Source of the DNA: Sclerodactyla briareus
Lineage: Eukaryota > Echinodermata > Holothuroidea > Dendrochirotida > Sclerodactylidae
Length of the DNA: 64,000 nucleotides
Assembly (NCBI GenBank): GCA_026419785.1
Contig: JAODTK010005832.1
Span: forward strand, 62,001-126,000
Direction: 5' to 3'
The notes beneath the pieces were generated by a model, which worked only from the letters and a program-made list of their open reading frames with translations, did not search any database and had not been told where the DNA came from. This document shows, piece after piece, positions 11,900 to 23,944 of the stretch (positions are counted from its first letter, which is position 1; the number at the start of each line of letters is the position of its first letter). Made by a program: the position numbers and the translations under genes.

Positions 11900-13710
11900 A
11901 CGCCTCCTACGGGGTATGGGGGATCATGATGAAACTTGGCACAATGATCACTGAGGTGAAGGGGCATACGGGCTGTTCAGGAAGTCAAGGTCAAGGGTCA
12001 TCTAGGGGTCAATTTAGGTCATTTTGCCAAAAAAAATGCAAAATACTTCTTCCCTTACAGTTCAAATCAGATTTTCATTGAACCTGGTCAGTTCTCGGTG
12101 ATCAATGTTCATACGGGGGTTCAGGAATTGGGTCAAAACGTCATCTAGGGTCATTTTGGCCGGAAAAAGTTATTTTTGGGTAAACAAACAATACCACTGG
12201 TACATACAGGGGGTTCAGCTAGATAGATAGATAGGATAGATAGATAGATAGATAAAACTTTATGGCCTCTCAGAGAAATTGAAATGTGTCTGCAAACATA
12301 AAAAAATAGGGTGACAGAGTCATAAGGGAATAAGACGATAATAGAAATAACATAAGACGGTACTAAATCACATTGGTCAGCAACATAGAATGTGTAAAAG
12401 ACTATGAAAAATGCATAGGAATGATATATACATAGGGTCTCATCAAAACGCATAAAGATAGATGAATTTAAAAAAAAACGATCCAGTAAAATCTGAGTTA
12501 AAAAGCCTGCTTGCGCGCCTAGGAGAAAATCGTAAGGTAGTATGAGAAACACGGGTCAGACTTTGGGATCAAAAGGCATCTAGGGGTCAATTGGTAATTT
12601 GTTCGAGTACGGTCAAGCGGCTTCTTCTCTACAGTTCACGTCGGAGGATGCTATTGAAACTTGGTCAGTATGTCGGTGGTGCCTATATACATACGGGATG
12701 TCAGGAATTGAGGTCAAAGGTCATAGGGTCATTTTGCCAAAAAGCTCATTTTTTTTGGGTCAAAAAAAACAGAACGTTCTGCTCCAGAGATTGAATTGGT
12801 GGACCATGATAGTTGGTCAAATATTATCATTGTCCAATGGAAATACAGGGGTCGGAATTTGAGGTCAAAGGTCATCTAGAGGTAAATTTTGGCCATTTTA
12901 TTCGAACGGTTCAAGCGGCTTCTCTCCAATGGGAAAGATCGGAACGATCATAAAAATGGTCAGTATGATCAGTGACCAGTGGTACAGGGTGTTCAGAGAT
13001 TAAACGTCAAAGGTCTTAGGGGTCATTTTGGCATTTGGTTCAATGGTACAAGCGGGCTTCTCCTATGGGACGATTAGACTACCAAGAAAGTTGGTCAGTA
13101 TAATCATTGACCAGTGGTACGTTAGGGGGTGTCCGGGAATTCAAGGTCAAAGGTCATCTAGGGGTCAATTTTGGCATTTTGTTCAAATGGTCAAGCTGCT
13201 CTCTTTCTAACCCGAATAGAGTGGATGATCAGAAGTGGGTAAAGTGTAATCATCGAACCAGTGAAACATATGGAGGGTTCAGGAATTTGAGGTCAAAGGT
13301 CATCTAGGGGTAAAATTTGGCCATTGGTTCCAAATGTTCAAGTGGCTTCTCCTATAGGACAGATCGACTTACCAAGAATTGGTCAGTATTAACATTGACT
13401 AATGGTACTTAGGGGTGTTCAGGAATTCGAGGTAAGAGGTATCTAGGGGTCAATTTTGCCATTTTGTTTAAATGGTCATGCGGCTTCTTCTCCTTCAGAA
13501 AGATTGGATATGATCATGAAAAGTGGTCCAGTGTAATCATGACAGTGATACATAGGAGTGATCAGAATTTGAGGTCAAAGGTAATCTAAACTAGGGGTCA
13601 ATTTTCGCCATTTTGTTTAAACGTCAAGCGGTGGCTTCTTCTGCTGTGGACAGATAGTTGGTTAGGGAAGTTGCTCAGTAATAATCATTGAGCACCAGTA
13701 AATATGGGTG
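11900..13710 (+). repeat. tandem satellite, unit about 143 bp, about 10 units, AGGTCA-rich core
   Basis: Units recur with core starts near 11988, 12131, 12570, 12711, 12862, 13004, 13144, 13290, 13430 and 13572. Spacing outside the inserted segment is 137-151 bp. A typical unit has a TTCAGGAATT lead and the core AGGTCA-A-AGGTCA, then TCTAG, then GGGTCA. This is followed by TTTTGGCCATTTTGTTC, a GGTCAAGCGGCTTCT stretch, and TTGGTCAGTATAATCATTGACCAGTGGTAC. The core is an exact DR1 at 12711, 12862, 13144 and 13290 and degenerate elsewhere. Units differ by many substitutions and one-base gaps. The array is interrupted at 12219-12552 by a retrotransposon tail. Small frames within it are not genes. 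Confidence 0.9.
12219..12552 (-). mobile_element. inserted LINE-like 3' end with tetranucleotide tail
   Basis: This 334 bp block has nothing in common with the satellite around it. It begins with a (GATA)n-type tract (12219-12254), then AAAACTTTATGGCCTCTC. Read on the minus strand this is a 3' untranslated region ending in (TATC)n, the form of CR1/L2-like LINE tails. GGGTTCAG just before it (12211-12218) is echoed by GGGTCAG just after it (12553-12559), and the satellite unit resumes there, so a short target-site duplication is likely. The minus-strand frame across the block (133 codons) is hydrophobic but unrecognised and crosses the microsatellite, so I do not call it a protein. Confidence 0.7.
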
Positions 13711-13956
13711 TCAGCAGTTTTGGTAAAAATAATCCTCCCCAAGCGAGTATGACATGTCAATACAAAAGCAGTCTTATGCACATTGGAAAATGACCACTAA
13801 AAAACCACACATTATTGTAATAGCATAATTGGTACTGATATTGGCAGGGTGAGCTACTTGCCATTGGCACTCTTGTTTGTTTTTGATTACTTGACAAGTC
13901 AGATGATCTATGCCCATTAATGTGTGTGTGTGGTGTGTGTAGGTGTGTGACGCCCA

Positions 13957-14430
13957 GCTTGTAAACACGATAAAACTTGATCAGGTCTGAGTAGGTCGGG
14001 GCTCATACTTTTATGTGTGGTCCCTGATGAGTACATGAACCTATTGTTTTGGAGTCAGGTCAGAGGTCCATCTGAGGTCACCAGAGGGCAAGTCTGACAC
14101 CTTGTAAAAACGATAAGTCAGGATGATGGGTTCTGATCTCGGGTCGGGTTGAAATTTGGTGTGTAGCTTTCTTATGGGTGAGCACAGGAACCATTATTGT
14201 TTTGGTTATGTTCACGAGTGAATTTTGGTCAAAAATAGAAAATTTGTGAAAAGTAGATATTTTGGCCAATTTTGGCTTGTAAACACGATAAACTCGACCC
14301 TCCAGATGGATGAAGCTCATACTTGGATAGGTGTGTTCCCGCGATGAGTACATGAATCCTATGTTTTGGGGTCAGGTCAAAAAGGGTCATCTGAGGTCGC
14401 CATAGGTCAAGTCTGAAAATCTCCAAAATT
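13957..14430 (+). repeat. second GGTCA-rich tandem family, block 1
   Basis: At least two diverged units are present. Landmarks are CTTGTAAACACGATAA (13958 and about 14276), GCTCATACTT, GATGAGTACATGAA (14026 and about 14343), TGTTTTGG and a cluster of GGTCA words followed by CAAGTCTGA. In the second unit four half-sites (AGGTCA, GGGTCA, AGGTCG, AGGTCA) start at 14374, 14384, 14394 and 14404, exactly 10 bp apart. Related units occur at 39383-39760 and 45655-45850. A short (TG)n tract precedes the block at 13921. Confidence 0.8.
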
Positions 14431-15269
14431 CAGGGTGTAGTTCTTATCAAGAGTAAAGAAGACTATTGTTGGTTGGGATAAACAGGAAATTTGGCAGTTG
14501 TTATGTTGCCCATAATGAAGCGGTGCAATCTCCCATTGTCCGTTTGTCTAGCTACAGGTTGTCAAGAAGAGTCAAGAATCACTAAGCCTTTTGGCTTTCT
14601 GGTTTGTTCTTGAAGTAAAATTTACATATCAGATTTCAAATACGGTTTTCAGTAAATTATTAAATTGATTATCAACCAATGATGGTAGCACTGACAGTCA
14701 CTGTTGTATTTGTGCTAACATTGCAAACAAGAAAATATAGTGAATGTTTATGCAAATTGGGTATGACTGAAGTGTTGAGACCAGGCGTGTGTACGTAATA
14801 CACGTGATTATACCACAAATGTTAGCATGTTAGAAGAGGTAATCGAGACGGAATCGTTTGCTGTAAAGAATCTCCCGGATGAATACTGGAATAACAGGCA
14901 ATTTTTATGTCATCAAACATATCTAAGTGGAAACATATTGGTCGGAGAACGTGGAACGAGGCGAGGACATTTGTGCGAAAGAAAATTGTGGAGCCCACCA
15001 AATGGAAAAAAAAAAAAGACGATGTTCTAACAATAGCACAATATCGCCAACCTGTGGTAGTGCTCTGTTTAGATAGTAGTCATCTCTCCTCCCATCAATC
15101 GCCACACGTGCCCTTGGATCCCCAGTCACATAAGGTGCGGTCCGGATACACCTTTGGGGGTAGGGTATGTCCATAGTGGTAAATGTCTGGTTAGAATATG
15201 GACCCCGGGGGGTATGTCCCCGGGGTACCTGGGGGTCCCCTTTTTTGGGGGGACATTGGTCCAGGGTAA
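14431..15269. other. no gene; G/C palindromic patch
   Basis: No gene is recognised. The 67- to 89-codon frames between 14827 and 15176 overlap on both strands and have no known domain. At 15201-15260 the sequence is strongly G/C-stratified (CCCCGGGGGG, GTCCCCGGGG, GGGGGTCCCC, TTGGGGGGACA) and can fold on itself. It resembles the ends of small non-autonomous transposons. Confidence 0.35.
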
Positions 15270-15805
15270 CTATCCGGTTGGTAGTTGGGGTAGGGGGTAT
15301 TTTTCAACATTGGCCATAAAGGTAGCAGTAAAGGAGACAGAGAGATGATACAGATCTGCGATGGATAGAAGATGAAGTGAGCGAAGTAAGATGATCATCG
15401 CTGATAAGACTTGAATGGCCTTTCTCTGGATACGATCAAGCACACTTGAGAGAGGATGGCGACGCCCCACCATCTATGGCAACAATATGCCTATTAGGGA
15501 GCGAATTGGGGCTCTGTGTAAGCAGAAGTAGCTGTGTGAGGTGAAAGTATTTCCTTGCTCGACATCAGCAGCCCCAACTTTCTAGAAGCATTAGTAGCGA
15601 TAGATTGATATGAGAGTTCAGGACAGGTTGTTGCTGATCTCCATACAAAAGTATATTAAGAGACGTAGACAGAGGAGGATTGGTCAGCCATAAAAATAGC
15701 AACGAATCAGAAAAAACACGCGACCAGAAATCAGCAAAGTTCTGAGTTTAGACTGGTTGAAAGGTAACCAGAGTAGCAGTGCCCCCGTTGCAAAATTAGA
15801 ATGAA

Positions 15806-16245
15806 TCATTGTTCGCTGAGGGCAACTAGGGGGGAACGGCTTATGCAACAACTCGCTTCCGCTTGGGAGAGGAAAGCACAGAGAGTGGTGAGGGGTTTTT
15901 GATCATCAGCAAAGGAGATATTGTAAAAATGGGAAAAAGGAAAAAGGTGTAGGAGAAAAAACACAACCTTGAGAACACCAGCTCGATAGGGAAGTGGAGA
16001 GGAGAGCACCATCAAACACGAACAGGGATAGAGCGACCGTGTACAGAAAGCTGACCCCTACTCTTCCCTACCCGAAGAGCACCCCATCAACACCGACCCG
16101 AGGGATTTGTGAGAGAGGACAGTTTTAAGAAAGCTGGCAGTCAATAATAGGAAGGGGCTGAAACCAAATGAAGTAAGTTTGGCAAGGAGTCTGGCATGCC
16201 ATACACGGTCAGACGCTTCTCAGAGTGGCCCTTAGAGATATCGAG
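15806..16245 (-). pseudogene. LINE A reverse transcriptase core, frameshifted
   Basis: This is the palm region of the reverse transcriptase, which would copy the element RNA into DNA at the target site. The LDISK remnant (first catalytic aspartate) lies at the upstream end, on an 82-codon frame at 16141-16389. AGV and FADD lie on a 69-codon frame at 15806-16015. The expected QG..LSP stretch after AGV is not readable in the same frame. The segment linking the two frames contains stops. The identification rests on motif order and spacing. Confidence 0.7.
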
Positions 16246-17290
16246 GGAAAATTTTAGCCATACTTTCGCCCCCCCCCAAAACTCTTCAAGGGTGGGGCCA
16301 ATGATTGGTGCCAACAGATAGTTAGGTCCCAGTGTCGGACACATGCCTGAAACATACGGATGGTCCTGATGAGACGACCGTGAAAACATAAGAAGTTAAA
16401 AACATTGCTGTTGACTGTAGGGGTTGGGGTTTGGTTGTCAATCTTTTAGGCATCGGGGCAGACAGGAGCATGCTTCCACACCATGGGTTTTAGCATCCAT
16501 TAGAATAACAAAGAACGGTAACAGATTGATGAGATGCAGCGCAAGTTTAGGGCGGGAAACACTTCCGGCGGATGTAGGGAAGAAGAAAAAAAAAAGAATG
16601 CCACAAACGGACCAGATCCCTACTAATGTCTAAACTATTGGAGTGTTCGACGGGACCATGCGAGTGGTTGCCTGGCAACAAGTCCGAGACGCTCAATAAA
16701 GCTGGCAAAAGATACGGGGGGAAATGGCGATCTGTATTCATAGTGGAATAGAGAATAGCTCGCAAAACGTGTAGCTTTAGAGGTGGCACCACTGGCCAAG
16801 AGCCATCAGGCTTCTAACCAGCGGAGGGAATTCGGAAGTACAGAAGTTCTCGGACACAGTATTTGGCAGGACCAAAATGAACGACTACCTGCAGGGAGGA
16901 TGAAAGTTTATTAGCCATAAGTGAAATGAAAGAGTTTTCTGCCTGATCGGTTGTCTCGAGCACAATTACTGAGCTGTTACATAGGCTGCGAGAATCAGTT
17001 GAATAGTGAGATAGCCAAAGAACGAAAAAAGTTGATTCTTCTCCTGGACGGCAGTGGTACATTGATGGCCGAACCATGAAGGTGATGAAGAGGAGCTGAT
17101 CTTAGAAGGGTTATTCCCATAAGATAATTTATGAGATAGCAGAAGTAGAGGGATCCTCTGAGAAAGTCATTTCAGCCCAGGGAAGTCCGAAAAAATCCTA
17201 GAAGACCCAAAAACCAGTCAGTTTGAGTGGAGTTCCCAGAGTTTCTGCCTTCGGTGGCGGTTGGGTATCGCTTCGCGGATGAGGCAAGGG

Positions 17291-17494
17291 TCAGAGGAGC
17301 CAATAGGGGCCGAGACAGTGGCGGCCGGTAAATAAGAGCTGAGTGGGGAGAAAAAGATCCAAATTGTTTAGCAGAGTCCGGTGGTCCCGATCTGGGATAT
17401 GGGTGGGAGAATAGAAGAGAATGATAAGCTGGGTGAGACTGTTGGTAAATAGCAAAGACTCTGCTTCAACACACAGTGAATGAGCCATTCGCAT
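17291..17494 (-). pseudogene. LINE A endonuclease C-terminal fragment
   Basis: A 67-codon frame has SLTQLI, PTHIPDR and LDLFL in the order found near the end of the apurinic-type endonuclease domain of CR1/jockey-type LINEs (TQLV..PT.IPD....LLDLFLTS). The catalytic SDH motif that should follow is not readable. Upstream (toward 18 kb) the GDFN-type motif is not found. This is a remnant only. Confidence 0.65.
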
Positions 17495-17500
17495 TATTGC

Positions 17501-19204
17501 ACATTAAGATAACCTAGTATAGCCACATTTCACAGTCATTGCGATAGACGATTCAACAGCAGAGGTGAGATGAAGAAAGAGCATCGTGATTATACCAAAT
17601 TGGGCGAAACCGGTCGACACAAACGAACATCTAGTCAGACGAGTAGACGAGAAGAGAGATTGAACAGAGAAGTGAAAGCATCACAACAGAAGATCAACTT
17701 TAGAAAGCGGTGGACAGAACTGCTGGAAAGTGGACAAAGGCGACACTTCACAGCCTGAAATGAAAACAATATGAAGAATTGTAGTGGAACACTGAGAGAT
17801 GTGTTTAAATCAGGGGAGATTTAATCTGGGTTTCAGTTAGAAAAAGTAGCTGGATGCTGGGCCATAGGAGTGGGTTGGACATGATTTGTGAGATTGCGGT
17901 GGATGAACAGCATATATTCGCAAAGAGAAAGAGAACCAGATGTCACATAAGGGGCCCTGCAAGAGAGTTGGAGTGTGGGAAGGAATTGAAATAAATAATA
18001 TGGTATTGAAGGGAAAGAGAAGGGAGGAGGAAAAAAGAGCAGAGCAAGCGGGAAAGCCACGGACACCTACGAGACTTGACTAGGACTAATGTCAGAGGCA
18101 GGACCTCAAAGGGCACCCAAAAAAACACCGACCTGGGAGCTGACATCTAGTCACGCACTAGCAGAGATGGGTGCTCTGGATTTTTGCCAGAGACAGGCAG
18201 GCGATACCTTGGGGTCGGGCTCTGCACTAGCTGGACGCAGGCTGCAGCGCACCGCACTCACACTGTATCATCTTGAAAATGTGAAAACACCCCTTGCTGG
18301 CATATAGTGGACCGCGTCCTGACACGGTGTTGCTGTACACAGTTGTATGGTCATTCAGTCGGAAAATATTGGCATTACAACTCAAGATGAAACTTCACCA
18401 TGCTATCTCAGAAAATATGGCCAGGGTTCCTTGAAGGCCTTAATGGCTTACATGAAAATTGTAAAATTCCAAAAACAAAATCAGAATTACCTCCCGGAAC
18501 GATCATTGAGATTGTAGAACTAGGCTATCTTGCTGACGTGGGCTAAGGATGTGCATGAGTTCTATTCCTCTAAAAGTTGGTTGTGTTATACTACGAACCC
18601 CTCAAATCCTAGCCATGTAGATCCGTTCACTAGATCACAACACACTGTGACCCCTCTTTGTACATCCCACATCATCTCAGTGTACATCTTAGTCTTCAAG
18701 TTGTTTGGATGACCCACATTGGCGCTAAGCCACCGAGTCAGTGAATTCTCACCACAAACCTGGTGTGTGTGTAAAGCTGTTTTGACAGCACTAACGAATA
18801 GATAAAACATTTTTCTTGCTATCCACCTATATGGGAATACATGGGAGCAGCTAATGAAAGATTCCCTAGCAAGAGCAGGGATGCGTAAAAATATGTTTGA
18901 AGTGTACAAACAAAGGGTACCGTATCTGAACTTGATGTCACGTCATTATTGCCTTCTCCCACAGGATTGAATTGATGTTCTGCTGGGTGTGGTCTAGCTC
19001 ATATTATTTCTGCCACTGGCCGAGCAGGTGGAACGCATATGTAGGAGTAGGCCAGCGTAGAGTCCAGTCGGGGCGTGGCCACCAGCAAAGTGAGCTTCAT
19101 GGCCAGAGGTTGCTCCCAAGCCACTCCAGCTGGACCAGTCCTTCTCATCCTAGGTTGGCCGCACATAGATGTGATTACAGGTAGTTAACGCAGTACTATA
19201 GCAG
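17501..19204. other. unrecognised sequence, possibly the 5' part of LINE A
   Basis: The minus-strand frames at 17833-18146 may hold decayed LINE A sequence upstream of the endonuclease fragment, but no motif is clear. From 18150 to 19204 I see no gene. The 107-codon minus-strand frame at 18586-18909 has no recognised domain. Confidence 0.3.
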
Positions 19205-19500
19205 GATTCCGGAGGTCAGGAATTTCATCTATAAAAATCCAGGCCAAGTTTTGAAATTCAGTAGAAAAATATGTAAGTCATGGAACGTCACAGAACAAAA
19301 GACATTTTCATGAAGTGATGTTGTACTTCTATAATGTGGGTCTGTTGCTTATGATTCTTTTTTTTTCGGGGGGGGGGGGGGGGTTTTATTTCAGTTGGAG
19401 GATTCTATGCGGATTCAGAGAGAATGTCATGGAAATCCTTCATTGATCAGGGGCGAAAGTCATGGAAATAGATTGCTAGATTCTGCAGTACAGACCATTT
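19205..19500. repeat. degenerate dispersed repeat with GTCATGGAA motifs; G16 tract
   Basis: The words GGTCAGGAATTTCAT, AAAAATCCAGGCCAAG, AATATGTAAGTCATGGAA, GTCATGGAAATCC and GTCATGGAAATAG recur with variation. They resemble the AAAAGTCAGGGAAATTT-type interspersed repeats found in many animals. A T9/C/G16 tract (19359-19383) interrupts it. No coding content. Confidence 0.45.
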
Positions 19501-22500
19501 GCTATTGGATTGGTAAGTCAATGAATTCAAAAAAAGCAGTCAATACCGTCTTCAAACACGTTGTGTCCTTCCGGTATAAAGGCGAAGGGGGGAGGGGGGG
19601 GAGGATGGGTGCCATCCCCGCATCGGGTTTTTTTAAAAAACACGACGGCAAAGTGCGATATCTGCAGGTTCTGTAACAAAACGTCATCTGTAATGAAACT
19701 GAAAAGACCAGGAAGTCATAGTCTCGTCATTACCCCAGGTTTGATTCTCACCTCTACTCATGTGGCGCTCTTACGGGGAGGGAAAGAGGGAGTTCTCCTG
19801 TTATTGCTGAAATCCCTCTTGAGAAATATGGAGTGGGGACCTTCCCTCTTCAATATGTTGGGTCGGGGGTGTTTCTGTTGTAGTGTTACTGCATATATCC
19901 CAGTCCTTCTGTTTCACTTGAAATCCCTCTTGAAATAAATCCAGGGGAGGGGATCCCTCTAGATTTAAAGTTTGTGCGCATTGCATCTCATATTGCTGGT
20001 TTGTTGGAATCCACATGAAGCCCTCTCCTGACGGGATTCATCAGACTTCGAGCACTCCCCCACCCAGGGGGCTACAGCCCAGGTGTCTTCGATTGTCACC
20101 AAGGGATAGTGCAGCTCCCGGTACAGAGCGTCCTTCCACGAAGTGAGTGCTGAAGGTTTCAGTGCATGCAGTCTTCGTGTTGAGACAATATTGTCTTGAC
20201 ATGTCATGCACCAAAGCCTTATTACCCGGACCCTCTTGTTTATTTGTGATGTCAGTGGTGAACTTTCTCTCAGTATTCTCTATGTTCAAGGGGTCACTCC
20301 CTAGAGGGGGTGGAGTTGGTTGCACACAGAGACACTGTTCTGCACACAGGAATTGTTGCTCTGACCCCCCCCCATTCCTTGGGTGGAATTGCTCCGTATT
20401 TATGAAGATGTCCAATACCTCACATGTGTCTACCTCTATAATATCACATTGTTAACTTAAATTAACATGTTGCATTATGTTGCCATAATGCCCTTACAAT
20501 AATGGCCATGGGGGTTTGAATAAGTTAATAAATATTTAATACTTATCTATGTTACTCCCGTAGGACCAAAAATACAATGGTCTAACTGTGCCCAGCAAGC
20601 CAGTTCGTGGTTGTAAGTGCGGATTATTCAAGCTCACCTGAAAAAAAACAGTCCGGGGGAGGGGGAAATGGGAATGGGAAACTAATACAAGATTCCTTAT
20701 AGGGTCTATAGCAATATCGTCTACAGCTTATTTGCCACTGTAACACACTATTGAAAAACGCAACCCACTCATCCCATGTTTTCGGATGTTATTGTTTATA
20801 AGTATGAGGGGGGAAATATGTGATTTTGTGTTGGAGGATTGTCATTTGGCCCAGGTTTGTTCTGACCCCTGTACGTTTAACATCAAACTGCCGTCGTTCC
20901 CTCCTGACCTTTTACAATATCATGATCAACCTCATCACTGGATGTGTATGTCGATGCTAAAACCAGTTATTTCGAGACGTACATCTGCTCCCGTGTTATC
21001 ATTCTCGTTTTTGTCATCAGCTCCACTCCGGAGAGCAGTCAGGAGTTTATGCTGATTGGAGAAACTGCTACCCGCAAAGATGAGTAAACACAGTCACAGG
21101 GATAGGTGAGCCTCTCCCCCTTATCCGGGGGATGAGGATGTGTATAGACTGCCGAGACCCAGCAAACCGTGTCTTGATCAGTCGCACCTTAACGCCAATG
21201 GGAAGGGGTGAGGGTGCACCCTTCTATTAATTAGGCCCCCGAACGATGCGCTGGCTCGGATTTTTGGCATTTGCCAATCTAGATTCACAACCTGCATACC
21301 TGACTTATAAACCACGTCCAGTACCTATAAAGAAAGAAGCATAGAGAAGGACGGTTTCTCATTGTAACATTAACTACGCGCTCATCTCACAAAATTTTTC
21401 ACCGTGCTTGTTTGCGCAATTTGTAAATGAGCGGTACGAAAGTATACCACAGCCGCAGGGCCATTGTATGCTGGTTACCAAGCTTGTCAACTTTTCTGTT
21501 GAACTGGTGGCGAAATCCCCATGAACAAAACCTGGGCAATATGTGAGGAAAGCGCTATATAGGGGCCATGTGATTAACCATGTTGGTAATCTTAATAGGT
21601 AAAGTTACTATTGAAGATATCTTGTTTGAAATGCGGCTTTGCTGGATGTTTGTGGCGTGTCGACGGTTATAAAGGGACCAGGTATTTCATCCACCAGCAG
21701 GTTAGGTGTGTGGTGTGTCCCTCAGTACAGTATGGAACTGTATATTTGCTGGTTTCCTTGTCAATTCTGCCACACTCTCGGACAAAGTAAACGTTGCACA
21801 CCTTTGCAGAGTATATGTCAGGGTTTTAATTAAATCAGCGATTCCCATCCTGATCCTTCCTAGAAAATGATTGATGACCTCATTCCTACCAAAATAAGTA
21901 CAGAAACTAAGTCGATTAAGACAGTGTGGGAATGAAACGGAGTTGAAATGAGACAAAATCCATATCATGCCATGTCACTGCGTCCGTGAAGTGTGAAATG
22001 TGGTGGATACAATGTTTCAAGACTACACATTATGAAAAAACTGGACCCCCATAATTTTGAAAGACCCAAGGTTTCACTCACACTGAACTAAAAACCGGAT
22101 AGAGCTAGGACAAGGCATCAGGAGGTCCTTCTCTTTCTAGTTATTAATAGCCCCTTCCTTGGAGAGGTTAAGATGTGGTTGAGAATCTTTGATAAAAGTT
22201 TAATAAGAACTTGTGACTTGAAGAGCAAAGTTTGCCAGTTTCACCCAGTGAATCCTGAACTGCTGTCTCATCTCTTTGACCACATATACATGAAAAGCTT
22301 GGTCCCCCCCCACCACCCAATAACGTGGGAGACTTTAACAACCATAATTGGAACATGAAAAGCACAGTATTCCAACATTGTGCTTCAGGTCGTCGCATTG
22401 AACCCCTTTCCTACACCTAACTCCCTCCAGGAATTGTCTTCTCAAGGTTTATTGATGTTCTTCTTCCACCAAATCTTTCATTGTTACAGGTGGCCCCCCC

Positions 22501-23944
22501 ATCAGCTGGTTTGATCTCAGTTGCAAAAGATATTGATCCCCCTCTTTGTGGGTGGTAGTAAGTGCATGGTCGGAGCAGAGTTCATTGGTCCTGTTTGATC
22601 TTTATTTTGCATCCTGGTCGCGGCCTGCACTACTTCAGTTGTGGCGGGAGGCAGGGGGGTTATTTGACGATCACTCTCAAATGACACTATATCACCCCAC
22701 CTTATCTAGATTTTGTGTGGAGGTGTTATGACCTATTATCAGTCACGCATTATTAACTGCGCGAGGGAGGTTAGAGGTGGTAAGGGCAGCCTCAGTTCAG
22801 TAAACAATTTTGAAGCGACAGTAATGCTCCCCGTCGTACGCACGCTGCAGGCCCCGCAAGCATTTTCCTTGTACCATTATATCAGGCAAACTACAGCTTG
22901 TGCTTACTCTAACTTCAAAATTGCAGGCAAGTGCTAGCCAAATTCTAGGCGCGGCACCTGGTAATGTGAAAAGTGCTGCAAATGTGTGCATTGTGTTACA
23001 ACGCAAGTGGGTGCGTTGCCATCAAGCATGGGATTGCAAGACTTTTTTTTCTCTGGGCTATAGGGTAGTGCCGAACTGATGCCACCAAGGCCATCCTGTC
23101 CAGGCTCACCACATACCAAAGTTACAAAAACGTGTGTGGCGTATTTTCAATTCCCATATCCACATAGCAGAGCAGTAAATATAGGCAAGTTCTCGTTGGT
23201 TGACCGGTAGATTGTAATACACATTCCTTTATCCGGCCTGTTTTTTTTCAGGAGTGTACCGAGTTGAGGCTCGATAGCTGGACCACCAGTAAGGAGTGGC
23301 GGAAGGACTGCAAGGCTTCTACAGGCAGGCCGATGGACGCGTTTTGGGGTTAAAGAAAGAAAGAGAGGTGCGACCATGAAAGAAGAGAGGAACAGGGCCC
23401 AGGAATCTGGAAACGGTTGACTGAAAGAAGACATGACGGAATTGTGCAGACACTGCATTATTCTATTGTCCAAGCCTGGAGCAGAGCACTATTCCCGTTA
23501 TCAGCCGTTTCAAATAAAACTTTGAAACTTTACAAGTTTGGGGGAATTCCCATGACGTATTGGACAAATTTTGTTTACTCAAAAAAGTCCTTCATCTTTG
23601 TCAGGATTGAATATTGTCTACTTCTACCAGGATTTGTTAAAATCCTCAAGAAGATTTATCCTGCAAACAAAACTTTGTAAATTGGCTAAATTTGCGAGGA
23701 CGTGACTTCCCCCCACCCATTAGGTTTCTCTATGGGTGGAATGTGTGCGAGGAGGTTCTGGTCAATCAGACACAAATGTGTGTGAAGTATGAAATATAGG
23801 AGGGCAACCAGTGTGAAAGGACACCTCCACATGGGCTATGTTCCCTCTGAATGCCTCCTATTGAGGTTGAACCGCGGGTGTTCTGCCTGTTCCGGAGCGC
23901 TTGTTGCTATGAAACCAGGTTACAACCTGCCAAGCGCTTGGTCT
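19501..23944. other. no recognised gene; one 111 bp direct repeat
   Basis: GAAATCCCTCTTGA occurs at 19809 and 19920, with similar GGGGA..CCCTCT words downstream of each, suggesting a decayed tandem pair of 111 bp. Otherwise I recognise nothing. Open frames of 60 to 125 codons occur on both strands, overlap one another and show no domain. C-rich runs occur near 20366 and 22307. Confidence 0.35.

Larger units (their letters stand above)
15270..17500 (-). mobile_element. decayed non-LTR retrotransposon (LINE A), CR1/jockey-like
   Basis: Read on the minus strand, the domain order is that of a LINE open reading frame. The end of an endonuclease-like domain carries PTHIPDR (17387-17407) followed by LDLFL. 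A linker fragment resembles the usual FI..MA.KLSS region (near 16900). Reverse-transcriptase motif A remnant LDISK is at about 16231-16245, an AGV motif-B remnant near 15974-15982, and the catalytic box FADD at 15902-15913. The C-terminal LDRIQRKAI is at 15414-15440. The frame changes repeatedly and stop codons interrupt it, so it cannot make a working protein as sequenced. The 5' end may extend to about 18.1 kb but is not recognisable. The clade is inferred from motif style. Confidence 0.75.

Noticed and set aside
12151-12552. 133-codon hydrophobic minus-strand frame
   Set aside because: It spans a GATA microsatellite, the retrotransposon tail and satellite sequence, so it cannot be one gene.
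11900-13710. CRISPR-like array
   Set aside because: The repeated part extends through the whole 143 bp unit; there are no unique spacers between constant short repeats.
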